64,000 bases of DNA from Phragmites australis (GCF_958298935.1 NC_084921.1:9186001-9250000); one strand, 5' to 3'; positions 42,552 to 53,966 are shown, counted from the first letter of the stretch. Translations and numbers: made by a program. Notes: a model not told the origin generated them from the letters alone.

Positions 42552-45095
42552 ATGGCCGGTGGGCACCGTCTCCAGCGTTCCGGCTCCACTTCCAGTAACG
42601 GAACGCTGCCCCACGACCAAGAAAGCCCCGTCGCTGCTGCGTACCCGCGGCAGCCGCCATCCGCGCGTGCGGTCTTTCCCGCCCAAGGGGATCAGGGCGC
42701 TGGGCCTATCAGCGCCGCCGCTGCCGGCGTACTTTCCGACCCCCAGCAGACGGTCGGGGCCCCGGCCGCTAAGTCCGCCTCTGGGTCACGTCGGGCGCCG
42801 CCCCGGCGCAGGCTCGCTTTTAGTGAGGCCAGCCCAGGGAGCGCGTTGCTTGCAGCGCAAGCCCTCCTCAGGCACCCTCCCATTCGGGCCACGCCAAACA
42901 CTCCGGAAGGCCGGTGGATGCAAGATGTCGCCGCTTTGGTCGGCACTGCTCGTCGCCAGGTGCAGGCCGAGAGCCCTCGCGCCACTTTTCAACGCGGTGC
43001 CGCCAGAGTCGGCTCCTCAGCGGGCAACACCCGCACGGGCCGAGGGGTCTCCAGGCGGAGCGCCATCCCCCAGGACGTATCTGAAGCCCAGGACCTCCGT
43101 TTGCGTCTCAACGAGCGAAGGGGCCACGAAGATGCCCGGGTCACTCTCGAGCGTCAGCGGGAGACCCGGCAGGGGGTCGGGGCAGAGGACCAAGCTTCCT
43201 CTCTCCCGGCCCACGACCACCGGGGATCCCCGGCTCGCCGTTCCTCGCCACCAAGAACCCCCGCTCGTGCTGCGGGGTACGGCACCGGTTGCCGTGCCTT
43301 CACCGCCGAGCTCCGTCGGGTGAGGTGGCCTTCCAAGTTCCGCCCCGAGCTGCCGGAGAAGTACGACGGGTCCATCGACCCCGTCGAGTTCCTCCAGATC
43401 TACACGACGGCCGTCCAAGCGGCCGGAGGCAGCGAAAAGGTGATGGTAAATTATTTTCATGTTGCCTTGAGGGGTTCCGCCCGCTCTTGGCTTATGAACT
43501 TACCCCCAGGATCTATCAGCTCCTGGGACGACCTGTGCCACCAATTCGTGGCCAACTTTCAGGGTACGTTCGCACGTCCCGGGCTGGAGTGCGACCTCCA
43601 CGCCGTCCAACAGCAGGAAGGGGAGACGCTACGGCGATTCATACAGCGTTTCAGCCAGGTTCGCAACACTATTCCGCGAGTGGCCCCCCATGCTGTTATT
43701 GTTGCTTTTCGGCAGGGCGTACGTGATGAGCGGATGCTCGAGAAGCTAGGTACGCACGAGATCGAGACCCCTGCGGAACTTTTCGCACTGGCCGATAAGT
43801 GCGCCAAAGCTGCGGAAGCCAGGGCATGGCATGCTCCTCGCCCCGCTTCCGATCGACCAAGTTCTTCCCGCTCTGATAAGCGGGAAAAGAAAAAGAGGAG
43901 GAAGCGCGAGGCTGCTCCCGTTGAGCTAGCCCAAATCCCCGCTCACGGGGAGCCGCAAGAGCCCGATCGCCGGCAAGAGCGTCGGCCGTGTGCCAATCGG
44001 CGCCCCGTCAGGGCCCCTGCTCGGGCTCCTCCTCGGGCCTCTGCGCCCGCGAGGGCCCCAGCGCCGGCTAGCGCGTCAGCTCCAGCAAGAGCCCCGGCCC
44101 TTGACCGGGCTCCTATTCCAGCGAGGGTCCCCGCTCCCGCGGGGCCCGAGCCAGGTAAATGGTGTCCCATACACCTGACCAGATGGCACGACCTCACAGA
44201 GTGTCGTACGGTCAAGGGACTCGTGGAGCAGCGCCAGAGGGAGCGCGACGAGTCCCGCGGGGGAGGCAATACCGAGGTCATTCCCAACAATGCCGAGCTC
44301 GGCTTCCAGGAGCCTGAGCATGCGGTTGCCTTCATCGACGGAGGCGCCTACACACCCTGCTCGCGCCGTGGCATCAAGGTCATGCGGCGCGAAGTATGCT
44401 CGGCAACCCCGAGCGAGGAGGCCACAAGACCCCTGAGGTGGTCGGATGCTCCGATCACGTTCAGCATGGCCGACCACCCCGTCAGTACTGCAGCTGTGGG
44501 GCGGCTACCTCTGGTCGTATCTCCCACTGTCTGCAATGTTAAAGTCGGCAGAGTGCTGATCGACGGTGGTGCCGGCCTCAACCTCCTTTCCAAAGAGGCT
44601 TTTGAGAAGCTGCAAGTATCTTCCCGACGCCTAAAGCCGTCACTCCCCTTCTGTGGAGTAACGGCCGGGCACTCCCTGCCCCTCGGGCAGGTTGAGTTGC
44701 CTGTCACGTTCGGGAGCCGGGACAACTTTCGTACGGAGTGCGTCCTCTTCGATGTCGCGGAGCTCCCTCTCCCCTACAACGCCATCCTCGGGCGTCCGGC
44801 GCTCGCCAAGTTCATGATGGCCGTGCATTATGCATACCTTACGGTTAAGATGCCCGGCCCCGCAGGCTCTATCTCCGTGATCGCTGACTCCGGTGGCGCT
44901 GTCTCCTGCGCCGAACAAACATACATGGCCCTGGTCTCAGCACAAGCCGAGGCTGATGGCTCTTCAGGGGGCCCGGGACCCTCTTCATCCAGACCCCGAC
45001 TCGCCGCCGACACATCTGTTCCAACGAAGGAGGTCGAGGTGGGCGAAGACGCTACCCAGGTTGTCCGTATCGGCAGCGACCTGGGCCGCAAATAG
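42552..45095 (+). CDS. Tat Gag and aspartic protease (847 aa to TAG)
   Basis: The ATG at 42552 is the first good start after the primer binding site; the open frame itself extends further upstream into the LTR. Residues about 1-250 are low-complexity Ala/Arg/Pro-rich. A retrotransposon Gag domain follows at about 270-440 (SIDPVEFLQIYT, ARSWLMNLPPGSISSWDDL, FRQGVRDERM). An Ala/Pro repeat region precedes a zinc-knuckle-like CPIHLTRWHDLTEC (about 538). The protease core LIDGGAGLNLLSKEAFEKL is near 670; DGG replaces the usual DTG/DSG, a variant common in these grass elements. The frame ends at TAG 45093-45095, and the same frame reopens at once into RT. Gag packages the RNA and protease cuts the polyprotein. 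Confidence 0.9.
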   Translation: MAGGHRLQRSGSTSSNGTLPHDQESPVAAAYPRQPPSARAVFPAQGDQGAGPISAAAAGVLSDPQQTVGAPAAKSASGSRRAPPRRRLAFSEASPGSALLAAQALLRHPPIRATPNTPEGRWMQDVAALVGTARRQVQAESPRATFQRGAARVGSSAGNTRTGRGVSRRSAIPQDVSEAQDLRLRLNERRGHEDARVTLERQRETRQGVGAEDQASSLPAHDHRGSPARRSSPPRTPARAAGYGTGCRAFTAELRRVRWPSKFRPELPEKYDGSIDPVEFLQIYTTAVQAAGGSEKVMVNYFHVALRGSARSWLMNLPPGSISSWDDLCHQFVANFQGTFARPGLECDLHAVQQQEGETLRRFIQRFSQVRNTIPRVAPHAVIVAFRQGVRDERMLEKLGTHEIETPAELFALADKCAKAAEARAWHAPRPASDRPSSSRSDKREKKKRRKREAAPVELAQIPAHGEPQEPDRRQERRPCANRRPVRAPARAPPRASAPARAPAPASASAPARAPALDRAPIPARVPAPAGPEPGKWCPIHLTRWHDLTECRTVKGLVEQRQRERDESRGGGNTEVIPNNAELGFQEPEHAVAFIDGGAYTPCSRRGIKVMRREVCSATPSEEATRPLRWSDAPITFSMADHPVSTAAVGRLPLVVSPTVCNVKVGRVLIDGGAGLNLLSKEAFEKLQVSSRRLKPSLPFCGVTAGHSLPLGQVELPVTFGSRDNFRTECVLFDVAELPLPYNAILGRPALAKFMMAVHYAYLTVKMPGPAGSISVIADSGGAVSCAEQTYMALVSAQAEADGSSGGPGPSSSRPRLAADTSVPTKEVEVGEDATQVVRIGSDLGRK

Positions 45096-48000
45096 GAAAG
45101 CGCGCTCGTCGCCTTCCTCCGGGCTAACATGGACGTGTTCGCCTGGCAACCGTCCGACATGCCCGGGATCCCTAGGGAGGTGATCGAGCATCACTCGGCT
45201 GTGCGTCCGGACGCCCGCCCGGTGAAGCAGAAGGTCCAGCGGCAGGCGCCAGAACGCCAGGAGTTTATCCGCGGGCAGGTCCGCAAGCTCCTCGACGCCG
45301 GATTCATCCGAGAAGTCCTCCACCCCGACTGGCTAGCAAATCCAGTCATCGTCCCGAAGGCCAACGGCAAGCTTCGCATGTGCGTGGACTACACCGACCT
45401 TAACAAGGCTTGTCCTAAAGATCCCTTCCCCTTACCTCGCATTGATCAAATCATAGATTCAACTGCGGGATGTGATCTTTTATGCTTCCTAGATGCAAAC
45501 TCTGGGTATCACCAGATTCGCATGGCCGTAGGGGACGAGGAAAAAACTGCTTTTACTACCCCGGTGGGGACTTATTGCTACATATCAATGCCTTTCGGCC
45601 TGCGCAACGCTGGATCATCCTTCCAGCGCGCCATTCGTATCACTCTTAACTCGCAGGTTGGCCGCAACGTCGAGGCCTACATCGACGATCTCGTGGTCAA
45701 AACCCGAGACCGCGCCACCCTGCTCGAGGACCTTGCCGAGACTTTCAACAGTCTCCGCTCTACCCGCCTCAAGCTCAATCCGGAGAAATGTGTCTTCGGG
45801 GTCCCGGCGGGCAAGCTCCTTGGTTTCTTGGTCTCTGGCCGAGGAATCGAGGTCAATCCAGAGAAGATCCGGGCCATCGAGCAGATGCGACCCCCGGTTC
45901 GACTCAAGGAGGTCCAGCGCCTCGCCGGCTGCATGGCCGCCCTCGGGCGCTTCATCTCCAAGCTCGGGGAGCGGGGGCTCCCCCTCTTCAAGCTTCTGAA
46001 GAAATCCGGTCATTTCGACTGGACGCCGGAGGCCGAGCAGGCCTTCCGCGACTTAAAGAAATACCTTACCTCGCCACCCGTTTTGGTGGCTCCTTCTCAA
46101 GGTGAGCCCCTGCTGCTTTGCGTTTCGGCCACTCCTCAGGTTGTGAGCGTAGTATTGGTGGTGGAGCGAGACGAGTGTTCAGGGCCGGGTGCTGGGTCCC
46201 AGCTCCCAGAGGCCCCCGACCACTCACCTGTCCTCGTGGCTCCCCCGGAGCGAGGGGTCGAGCCCGAGCACACTGCTCTTCCTAGCCAAGGAATCGAGCT
46301 CGAATGCCCGGCCAACCCCGACCATACCGCCGACCCTGGGAGCTGTGGCAGCCCCCCGGGTGGGGCCACCGTCCGGGCCCGCCGGGTACAGCGACCGGTG
46401 TACTTCGTCAGCGAGGTCCTCCGGGAGGCCAAGACAAGGTATCCTCAGGCTCAGAAGCTGCTCTATGCCGTGCTCATCGCCTCCCGGAAGCTGCGCCACT
46501 ACTTCCAGGCGCACAAAGTCTCGGTGGTTACCACTTATCCACTGGGACCCATTCTCCGGAACCGGGAAGGCACCGGGCGCGTTGTCAAATGGGCAGTAGA
46601 GCTGGCGGAGTTCGATCTACACTTCGTTAGTCGCCAGGCAATTAAAAGCCAGGCGCTCTCCGACTTCTTGGCAGAGTGGACGCCCGTCCCCTGCGTCGAC
46701 CCAGAAGAGGTTTCTACCTATCCCGGGCACGGCGCGCCCGGGTACTGGGTCATGCACTTCGACGGCTCCCTCTCGCTGAAAGGCGCGGGGGCCGGAGTGG
46801 TTCTCACCTCCCCAACGGGTGAAGAGCTCCGGTACGTCATACAGTTGCATTTCCGCGCATCCAACAACATGGCGGAGTATGAAGGTCTCATCGCCGGCCT
46901 CCGGGCTGCGGTGGGGCTCGGGATTCGTCGCCTCCTGGTCAAAGGGGACTCCCAGCTGGTCGTCAACCAGGTCTCCAAGGAGTACCAGTGCACGGATCCT
47001 CAAATGGCGGCGTACGTAGCCGCAATCAGAAAGCTCGAGAAACGCTTCGATGGCCTCGAATTGCGGCATATCCCTCGCCGCGACAATGCTCCGGCCGATG
47101 AGCTCTCTCGCCTAGCCTCATCACGTGCGCGCGTCCCTGCCGGAGTCTTTGAAGAAAGACTCGCACGGCCTTCCGTCCTGCCTGCCGAACAGGATGAAGG
47201 GGAAACCTCGAACTCAATTCAGGGGACCCCGGCGGTGCCCTCAGTGGGAAGCCCCGTCAGGGCGCCGCCGTCCGGCGAGTGCGCTGTGCTCGCCGAATGT
47301 TCTCAAGATGCCTCGTGGATGTCTGACATCCGAGGGTACTTGAAAGAAAGGTTCCTACCCGAGGATGAGGCGACTGCCGAAAGGGTTGCTCGGCAGTCCA
47401 AACGCTATGCCATAGTAGACGGGGATCTCTACCGACGTAGCGCAGGAGGTGTCCTCCTGAAATGCATCTCTCGGGCAGAAGGCGGCGATCTTCTCGCTGA
47501 GATCCACGAGGGCGAGTGCGGTGGCCATTCATCGTTCCGCACGCTGGTCGGGAAAGCCTTCCGGCAAGGTTTCTACTGGCCCACAGCTCTCCAGGATGCT
47601 TCCGAGCTGGTTCGGCGCTGCAGGGCATGCCAGTTCCATGCAAAGCAGATTCACCAGCCAGCTCAGGCTCTCCATACCATTCCCCTGTCATGGCCTTTCG
47701 CGGTCTGGGGTTTGGACATTTTGGGTCCATTCCCCCGAGCAGTCGGGGGCTATGCATACCTATATGTCGCTATCGACAAATTCACCAAGTGGCCGGAGGC
47801 AGTCCCAGTCATCAAGGTGACCAAAAGCACGGCGCTCCAGTTTATCCGCGGCATCACTAGCCGTTTTGGTGTCCCCAATCGGATCATCACCGACAACGGC
47901 ACCCAGTTCACTAGTGCCTTGTTCGGGGACTATTGCGAGGATCTTGGCATCAAGCTTTGCTTCGCTTCCGTCGCTCATCCTCGGAGTAACGGGCAGGTCG

Positions 48001-48551
48001 AGCGTGCCAACGCGGAGATACTAAAGGGCCTCAAGACCCGGACCTATGACGTGCTCACTAAGCATGGGAAGGGATGGGTGGATGAGCTGCCAGCCGTGCT
48101 ATGGGCCAACCGGACTACGCCAAGCCGCGCTACCGGGGAAACTCCTTTCTTCCTCGTCTACGGCGCCGAGGCAGTCCTCCCCTCCGAGCTTACTCTAGGC
48201 TCCCCTCGAGTGCACGCATACTCTGAGGGCGAGCAGGAGCATCAAAGGCGCGACGACGTAGACTACCTGGAAGAGCGCCGGCGGCGTTCTGCTGTCCGGG
48301 CGGCTCGGTACCAGCAGAGTCTGCGGCGTTATCATCTGCGCCACGTCCGGGCCCGGTCTCTCGAGGTGGGGGACCTAGTTCTCCGACGCATCCAGTCGCG
48401 CGAAGGAATGAATAAGTTGTCCCCTGTGTGGGAAGGTCCTTTCACCGTAGTCGCGGTCCCCCGGGCAGGTTCTTTCAGGTTGGCGACGGAGGAAGGACAG
48501 CCACTCCCGAATCCGTGGAACATCGAGCATCTTCGACGCTTCTACCCGTAG
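45096..48551 (+). CDS. Tat Pol: reverse transcriptase, two RNase H domains, integrase
   Basis: In the same frame as gag, directly after its TAG. Numbering from the Met at 45129: RT at about 50-230 with [15 protein letters not shown] and catalytic YIDD (about 184-187). The resident RNase H is at about 420-510 ([19 protein letters not shown]). A second, archaeal-type RNase H is at about 535-665 ([49 protein letters not shown]). Integrase has its HHCC zinc finger from about 793 ([13 protein letters not shown]), catalytic Asp in WGLDILGP and TDNGTQF, and Glu in QVERANAE. The C-terminal tail ends [11 protein letters not shown], usual for the family. No chromodomain is seen. Apart from the gag TAG there is no break, so this copy may have moved recently with readthrough or been supplied in trans. 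Confidence 0.93.
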   Translation, partial: ESALVAFLRANMDVFAWQPSDMPGIPREVIEHHSAVRPDARPVKQKVQRQAPERQEFIRGQVRKLLDAGFIREVLHPDWLANPVIVPKANGKLRMCVDYTDLNKACPKDPFPLPRIDQIIDSTAGCDLLCFLDANSGYHQIRMAVGDEEKTAFTTPVGTYCYISMPFGLRNAGSSFQRAIRITLNSQVGRNVEAYIDDLVVKTRDRATLLEDLAETFNSLRSTRLKLNPEKCVFGVPAGKLLGFLVSGRGIEVNPEKIRAIEQMRPPVRLKEVQRLAGCMAALGRFISKLGERGLPLFKLLKKSGHFDWTPEAEQAFRDLKKYLTSPPVLVAPSQGEPLLLCVSATPQVVSVVLVVERDECSGPGAGSQLPEAPDHSPVLVAPPERGVEPEHTALPSQGIELECPANPDHTADPGSCGSPPGGATVRARRVQRPVYFVSEVLREAKTRYPQAQKLLYAVLIASRKLRHYFQAHKVSVVTTYPLGPILRNREGTGRVVKWAVELAEFDLHFVSRQAIKSQALSDFLAEWTPVPCVDPEEVSTYPGHGAPGYWVMHFDGSLSLKGAGAGVVLTSPTGEELRYVIQLHFRASNNMAEYEGLIAGLRAAVGLGIRRLLVKGDSQLVVNQVSKEYQCTDPQMAAYVAAIRKLEKRFDGLELRHIPRRDNAPADELSRLASSRARVPAGVFEERLARPSVLPAEQDEGETSNSIQGTPAVPSVGSPVRAPPSGECAVLAECSQDASWMSDIRGYLKERFLPEDEATAERVARQSKRYAIVDGDLYRRSAGGVLLKCISRAEGGDLLAEIHEGECGGHSSFRTLVGKAFRQGFYWPTALQDASELVRRCRACQFHAKQIHQPAQALHTIPLSWPFAVWGLDILGPFPRAVGGYAYLYVAIDKFTKWPEAVPVIKVTKSTALQFIRGITSRFGVPNRIITDNGTQFTSALFGDYCEDLGIKLCFASVAHPRSNGQVERANAEILKGLKTRTYDVLTKHGKGWVDELPAVLWANRTTPSRATGETPFFLVYGAEAVLPSELTLGSPRVHAYSEGEQEHQRRDDVDYLEERRRRSAVRAARYQQSLRRYHLRHVRARSLEVGDLVLRRIQSREGMNKLSPVWEGPFTVVAVPRAGSFRLATEEGQPLPNPWNIEHLRRFYP

Positions 48552-50221
48552 ATGGTCGAGCTCGCGGTTCAGGTCGATAAGGCCGGGGGCTTCTCCCCGC
48601 CCGAGCAGTCTGGAGGCTTCGCCCCGTGGGGTAAGTCGCTGTCGCCCAACCTTGTAAATATTGCACATTCAGTATTTTAATAAGCAATCACTATGTCAAA
48701 TTATTTCTCCGGATTCCCTATGTTTAATCTGTCTGGTGAGGTGCTCGGTTGTGCGAGAAAAAGTTCGCTCTCTCATTTTTTCCCGTTGATAAAAGAATCC
48801 CAATCGGTATACATGCGAGTAGTCGCCGCTGACTTACGTCCGACATGGTAGGCTGTGGTATTCGGTGTCGTGACGGGCTCCCGGGCACTAACCGAGTTTC
48901 GGGGCGCTCTGGGTAATCCCATCACTCGAGCCGCTCGAGTAGGCCGGAGCTCAGGCCCCCGGAGCGGGCTGTCGGTGCTCGGTCTGGCCTGTCATACCCG
49001 GGCGCCACCGAACCATAGGACCTCTAGGTTATGCCTCTGTCCGCTCTTGTCCGCCGGTTCGGGTATTCGAGAGGTCTCGGGTCGAGAACGAGAGCAGTCT
49101 ATAGCAAGTACCGCACTAACAGAGCGCACCAGACAAAGAAATTCTATATTCTCTCTCTCGAGTCATAGGTTGGCCATCACAAGCAGTTCGGCCGCGAGGG
49201 CTTCAATGCCCCGGTCTCTGGTCGGCCCCAAGGGTCTTCGGGTGGTCCTACCGCCTAGGCTTGGGTGGTCGAGATCACCCGACCCTAGGAGCCTCGTATG
49301 CCTCTGGGCACTCGGGCGCTCCGTTGAAAGAATCAAGTCCCCGGGCCCCCGAGCTCGGAATCAACCCATTCTGGATCGGCTGGCCGGAAGGCCGACGGCT
49401 GCCCGGTGAGTGGTTATATTCAGACAAATCTGCTTTCAGTAAATTTATGTTCCCGAGTCATTCTCGGGGGCTCTCGCGCTTTAATCTGCTCGGTGAGGTG
49501 GTCTCCTGGCACGCAAAAACCCTGCCACGTGTCGGCTTTTTCCAGAACGACAGAGCGGTTCGTAGAAAGGAGTACCGTGCGTGCGGTAACGTCTGACCGA
49601 AGCCCTTCGTGGTGGTCGTGGTGTTCGGTCCGCTTTTAAGGACCCCGAGCACTACCGAGTCCTCAGGTGCCCTGGGTAATCCTATCACTCGAGCTGCTCG
49701 AGTAGTCCGGAGCTCAGGCCTTGAGGGCGGGCTGTCAGTGCTCGGTCCGGCCCGTTTTGAGCCCGGGCACCACCGGACCGCGAGGACTTTTGGTCACATT
49801 CTCGCTCGCACGCGTCTCCCTTCTACCAGCTGAGTGGTCGCAAAGTGAAAAGGTGTTCGCTGGGCACGGCATGTTCCGGGCAGGGTCGATCCATCTCCCG
49901 AGCAAGGGAGTCTGTGTCTTCGTTTCTTAAAATAGGCAGTGCGGACTCACGAGAGCTTGAAGGCTGGCTGCGCCAACGCCAGCGACCAGAACAACTTCAT
50001 TTCTCGGGGATGGGAAGGTCGGGAACGGCCCGACTGAGTACTCCTCGGGACTTCCAGGCAGAGCACCAGAGGAAACATCAAGCATACAGAGAAATTGGAG
50101 TTGCGAACCCAAGGAAAAGCTGCCATTATATTCACAAGACATAGACAAGGCGTTTTTCTAAGGGTTCACTCCTAATGTTCACTCCTGCATCTACTACAAA
50201 AGAAAAAAGGGCGCAGAAGGC
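48552..50221. other. Spacer between pol and the antisense gene
   Basis: No supported coding sequence. A segment of about 130 bp (CTGGGTAATCC..ATCACTCGAG..GCTCGAGTA..CCGGAGCTCAGGC) occurs at about 48896-49030 and again at about 49665-49795. Shorter GGTGAGGTG blocks recur near 48735 and 49493. The minus-strand 3' end of the antisense gene, with an AATATAAT poly(A)-like signal, lies near 50125-50140. Confidence 0.55.
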
Positions 50222-53200
50222 CTAGTCGGCGGTGGAGGCGTCGGCTGAGTCCTCTGAGTCGTCCCCGGGGGCTGGCGGTGGCGGCACCTCTCGCCTGAAG
50301 CCGGCCCCCACCACAGAGGCGGTACTCCTAACCGTTGCCCGGGCGGCCTCCTCCTCAGCCTCGACCACTCCCTCCCGCGCCGGCTCCAATGGGAAGTTCG
50401 GGTCCCTGCTTCGGTAGCAGGCCAGGACATGCTCGGCCACGGCATGGGCCAAGCCACGTCCCTCTCGGGCGGCAAGTTCCTGGACTGCCCAGGGCAGGGT
50501 CTCGAGGCGCTCGCAGACCTGCTGCAGCCCCAACACTTGTCGTGCGGGGCCGTCGCCCTTCTTGTCGTCGACAAGCCGCCCAAGACCACCCCTCTCCACG
50601 GCCCCTCGCATCCGCCGGAGTATATCCTCCAGCATATGCTCGAGGTTGACCCGCGAAACAAAGGCGGTCTCGAGCTTCTCCCTGGCGGCCCGCAGCTGTG
50701 CCTCGAGTCCCTGGTCCCCGGCCGGACCGGAAGAACCGCCAGCTGCGGCGGGGACGGCAGCCTGCTTCGCCTTAGCCACCATCTCGGACAGGGCTTGTTC
50801 ACGGGCGGTCAGTTCCGCCTCGTGTTTTGCATTTTCTTCCGTCCTGGTCGCCGCGGTGGCTGCCGCAGCAGCGGCTTCGCTCTCCCGGCGACTCAGCTCG
50901 CCCTCTCGGCGATTCAGTTCGCCTTCTCGGCGACTCAGCTCATTCTCCCGCCGGGCCAGCACCTCCTCCTGCTGGACCACCGAATCCTCCCGGGCTCCGA
51001 GATCCGACGCTGATAGCTCGTTGTCTACTTCCCGGATGGAGACATCCTCTTCCCAGTGCTTGATTTCTCCTCTGATCTTCTGGAGGTCGTCTTCCCAGCG
51101 CTGGAGGTCGGCGCGCGTCTTCTCGTCCGCGCCCTCTCGGCGGGCCAGCTCGGCCTGCCGCTCCTCTGCAAGCTGTTCCCGGGCTGTGACCGCCGCCTCC
51201 CTCTCCTGCGCCTGCCCCATCCTGGCAAGGGCCTCGGCAGCTTGCTGCCTCGACGCCTCAGCCAAGCGGGCGGCGTCTTCTCGTTCCCGCGCGGCCTCTG
51301 CCCGCACGGTCCTCAGGTCTTCTCGCTCCCGCGCGGCTTCCGCACGGATGTCTTCTAGGAGCTTCTGCTCCCGCGCGGCTGCCGCACGGGCCTCCTCTTG
51401 GGCGCCCGCCAGCTGCGCCTTCTCCAGTGCCAGGCGGGCGTGCTCGGCCTCGAGCTCCCCCTCCTTGGCCTCCACCACCGCGCCCAACTGCCCGACTGCT
51501 GCTCGGACGCCTTCAATGGCGGCCAGGAGGGGATCGGCAGGCCGGCCGGGCACTACTGGCGCCGATGGGGCCCAGGCTTCTCCGCCGGATGCCTCCAGGG
51601 GGGCCGAGCTCTCCGCAGGGCCCTGTGCCGTCATCCGCCCCGGGCTCTGCCTGCCCGGGGTAGGCTCCTCCGGAGCCAAGGTCTCGGACGGCGGCTGCGT
51701 TCCCGCATCAGCCGCCCTGCCCACCGGCCCCGGCAAGGCATCCGCCTCCACCGTTCTCCGCCCCGGGCTCTCTGCGCCCGGGGTAGGCTCCGCCAGCGCC
51801 CTTCCCGTGGTCGCCGCCACCGCCTCTCTCCCTATGGCCACCACGTCAATTGGCGCCTCCGCCGTACCTACACCGGCCTCCGTTGGCGCAGCGGGCAGGT
51901 TCGGCTCTGGCCTTGGCGCCTGTTCCCTCTCCGTCGCCGCAACGCCTGCGGCCGGCCTACGGGAGACGAGTAAAAGTTGTCAAAGCTCAGTTCGGGCCGA
52001 AAGGGCCCATGGAAAAGCAAGAAAGATGACTCACCGATACCGCCATTTGGCCGCTGGGAGCCTGATATCCGGGTCCGGTGCCGTCGGTCCGGACCCCTCC
52101 CGCCGCCTCTTCCGCTGGGGGCTCGGCTGGGCCACTACGCGGGCCTCGGGTGCCGCCGCACGAGTCTCGGTCTCCGCCGCGCAGATCGCAGGCGTCGGTG
52201 CGGGCCCCATCCGCACCAGGCGCGGCTCCAGCACCGGAAATACCGCCGCTGCCGTCGGCGACGGCGGAGAGTCCGGCAATAGGATCAAGGCCCGGGGTCG
52301 TTTTCCCCGGTCTCCCGGCGTCAACTCTTCAACAGCTTCAGGGGCGCCCTCTTCTCTTGCGCGGCGGCTGCTGCTTATGGCGGCCCCGTCGCCAGCCTGC
52401 GCCGAGCTGCCAACAACCTCCTCGCCAAGGAGTTCTTCCAGCCCGGGGAGCTCAGAGGCCTCGGGACTCCGGCTTCTTGGCCGGTCCACGGGCCCTTGGG
52501 CGTCAAACTCCGGCAGCCGCCTCATGATAGCCACCCGGTCGGGATGGGCGCAGAGCGCCATCTCCGGCCACGGGAGCTCCGCCCGGCTCATGTCCTCCGT
52601 CCCGGTGATCACTCGGGTCATCCCTCGCAGCTCCGCCTGCCCCAGATCCCAACTCGCGCCGATCTGGGTCCTGGTGATGTCCTCCGGCCCGGTGTAGAAC
52701 CAGCTTGGTCGGGCCCGCTCCCGCAAGGGCGCCAATCGACGACGCAGGAAGTCCACGACCACCATGACAGAGGTCAGCCCGGACTCGCGCAGCTCCAAGA
52801 TGCGCTCCAGCACCGGCTTTAGCCTCGCGTCTTCTGGCGGCGGCGCCTCCCACGTCGATCGCCGAGGTTCCGCCGCCTTCTCTGGCAATTCGAGCCGCTC
52901 GTGGGGGTCGATGTCGACGAAGAACCAGTCCCGTCGCCATTCCTCCCACTTGCTGCGCACCACCTGGGGAATATAATGGTCCCCCAGGCCTTCCCAGAGC
53001 CGAAGGTTGCAGCACCCCGCGACGTCCGCCGTGGAGTGCCCCCTCTTCTTCCCCACCGGCCGAAGGACGAAGAAGTGGCGAAGCAGCGTCGCCGACGGCA
53101 TCACCCCCACGAACATTTCGCAGAGATGTGCGAAGACCGCCAACGCCACGACGGAATTGGGGCTTAGGTGCGCCATTTGGATGCCGTACGTCTCCAGCAC

Positions 53201-53446
53201 TTGCAGGAAGAAGGCGGAGAATGGCGGCACTAGCCCCGCCGCCACGAAGGAGGTGAAGAGGACGGTTCGTCCAGGAACGGTCGTCGTCGGCGTCAGAGTC
53301 GCCGGCCTCACCACCACAGCACCCTCCTGACCCTCCGGCACCAGCAGCTTCTTGATTTTATCCGCCGCCTCCTCATTCCTCAGGCGAGATTCCGGCAAGA
53401 TGCTGTCCGGAGTCCTATCCCGGCGTCCTCCTCCAACCCTCGTCAT
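50222..53446 (-). CDS. Antisense spliced gene of the Tat element: PF04195-like domain plus coiled coil (about 1,048 aa)
   Basis: Exon 1 is 53446-52035 and exon 2 is 51956-50222 (TAG). The 78-bp intron 52034-51957 has donor CG/GTGAGT and acceptor CCCGTAG/G. Without splicing, exon 1 meets TGA at once (52033-52031). With splicing, the phase-2 junction joins the two long frames and totals 3,147 nt, exactly divisible by three. Residues about 60-230 (FTSFVAAGLVPPFSAFFLQV, YGIQMAHLSPNSV, FVGVMPSATLLRHFF) match the 'putative gypsy type transposon' domain PF04195. Exon 2 has a long Glu/Ala/Arg coiled coil with repeated RREGELNRREGELSRRE, then a conserved-looking tail (LEHMLEDILRRMRG, FPLEPAREGVV). A TATA box lies upstream. 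Antisense extra frames are known in Tat elements; their function is unknown. I infer a structural or regulatory role. Confidence 0.8.
51957..52034 (-). other. 78-bp intron of the antisense gene
   Basis: GTGAGTCATC at the donor and a T-rich CTCGTCTCCCGTAG acceptor on the minus strand. It is in splice orientation only relative to the antisense transcript, so the sense genomic RNA does not remove it. Confidence 0.75.
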
Positions 53447-53603
53447 CTCAGCGGAGTGGAAGGTGTTTTTTGGTGGTGAAGAGAGAGAGAAGGAAGAACG
53501 CTCCGATCGCCTGGGAATTTCCTAGGGGCTTCGAAGCGCAAAGGAAGCAGAAGCACGAGTGCGAGAGAGCGTGGAAAAGGGGAACGGACCGATCCATTCC
53601 CCC

Positions 53604-53610
53604 TTTTATA
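53604..53610 (-). promoter_or_regulatory. TATA box of the antisense gene
   Basis: TATAAAA on the minus strand in context GATATAAAAGGGGG, 158 bp upstream of the ATG at 53446. Expected transcription start near 53575 gives a 5' UTR of about 130 bases. Confidence 0.65.
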
Positions 53611-53950
53611 TCTCAAAATTCAAAAACTGCCGCCCCGGACGGTTCGCTCGGCGAAGCGTCGCCTCGGTCGACGCAACTGTCAGGCGAATCTCCCGCCGAT
53701 CGCGCAATGTCAGCGGTTGCCAGGCGTATTTTCCTCGATCTGCGCGGCGACCGCGTGGGCCGCCCGTATGATTATCATGCCCTTCGGAAGTTGAGTGGAC
53801 ACGCGTCCACTCATTTTCCCGTTGGGGCATGCTTGATGTCTAAAATCCGCAGGGGCCACCTCTCGAAAGCTTGCCACATGGCGTCCGGCCAGCCTTGGCC
53901 TCGGTCGCGACGAAGGGCCCATTCGCAGTCTCCGTCCCATCGACTGCCAG

Positions 53951-53966
53951 CGGGCCCGGGGGCTGC
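53951..53966 (+). other. Candidate polypurine tract
   Basis: CGGGCCCGGGGGCTGC lies directly before the 3' LTR. It is G-rich but not a clean purine run; the position fits plus-strand priming. Confidence 0.5.

Noticed and set aside
42523..43323. 266-aa plus-strand frame overlapping gag
   Set aside because: Pro/Arg-rich shadow of the gag frame without recognised domains.
50562..52697. 711-aa plus-strand open frame, Ser/Ala-rich
   Set aside because: It is the mirror of the antisense gene's GC-biased codons, has no domain, crosses that gene's intron without reason, and lacks a plausible promoter.
50562..53446. Two minus-strand ORFs of the Tat element treated as two separate genes
   Set aside because: The second frame has no convincing ATG near its start (it opens with GTG), while strong GT/AG sites join the two frames in phase.
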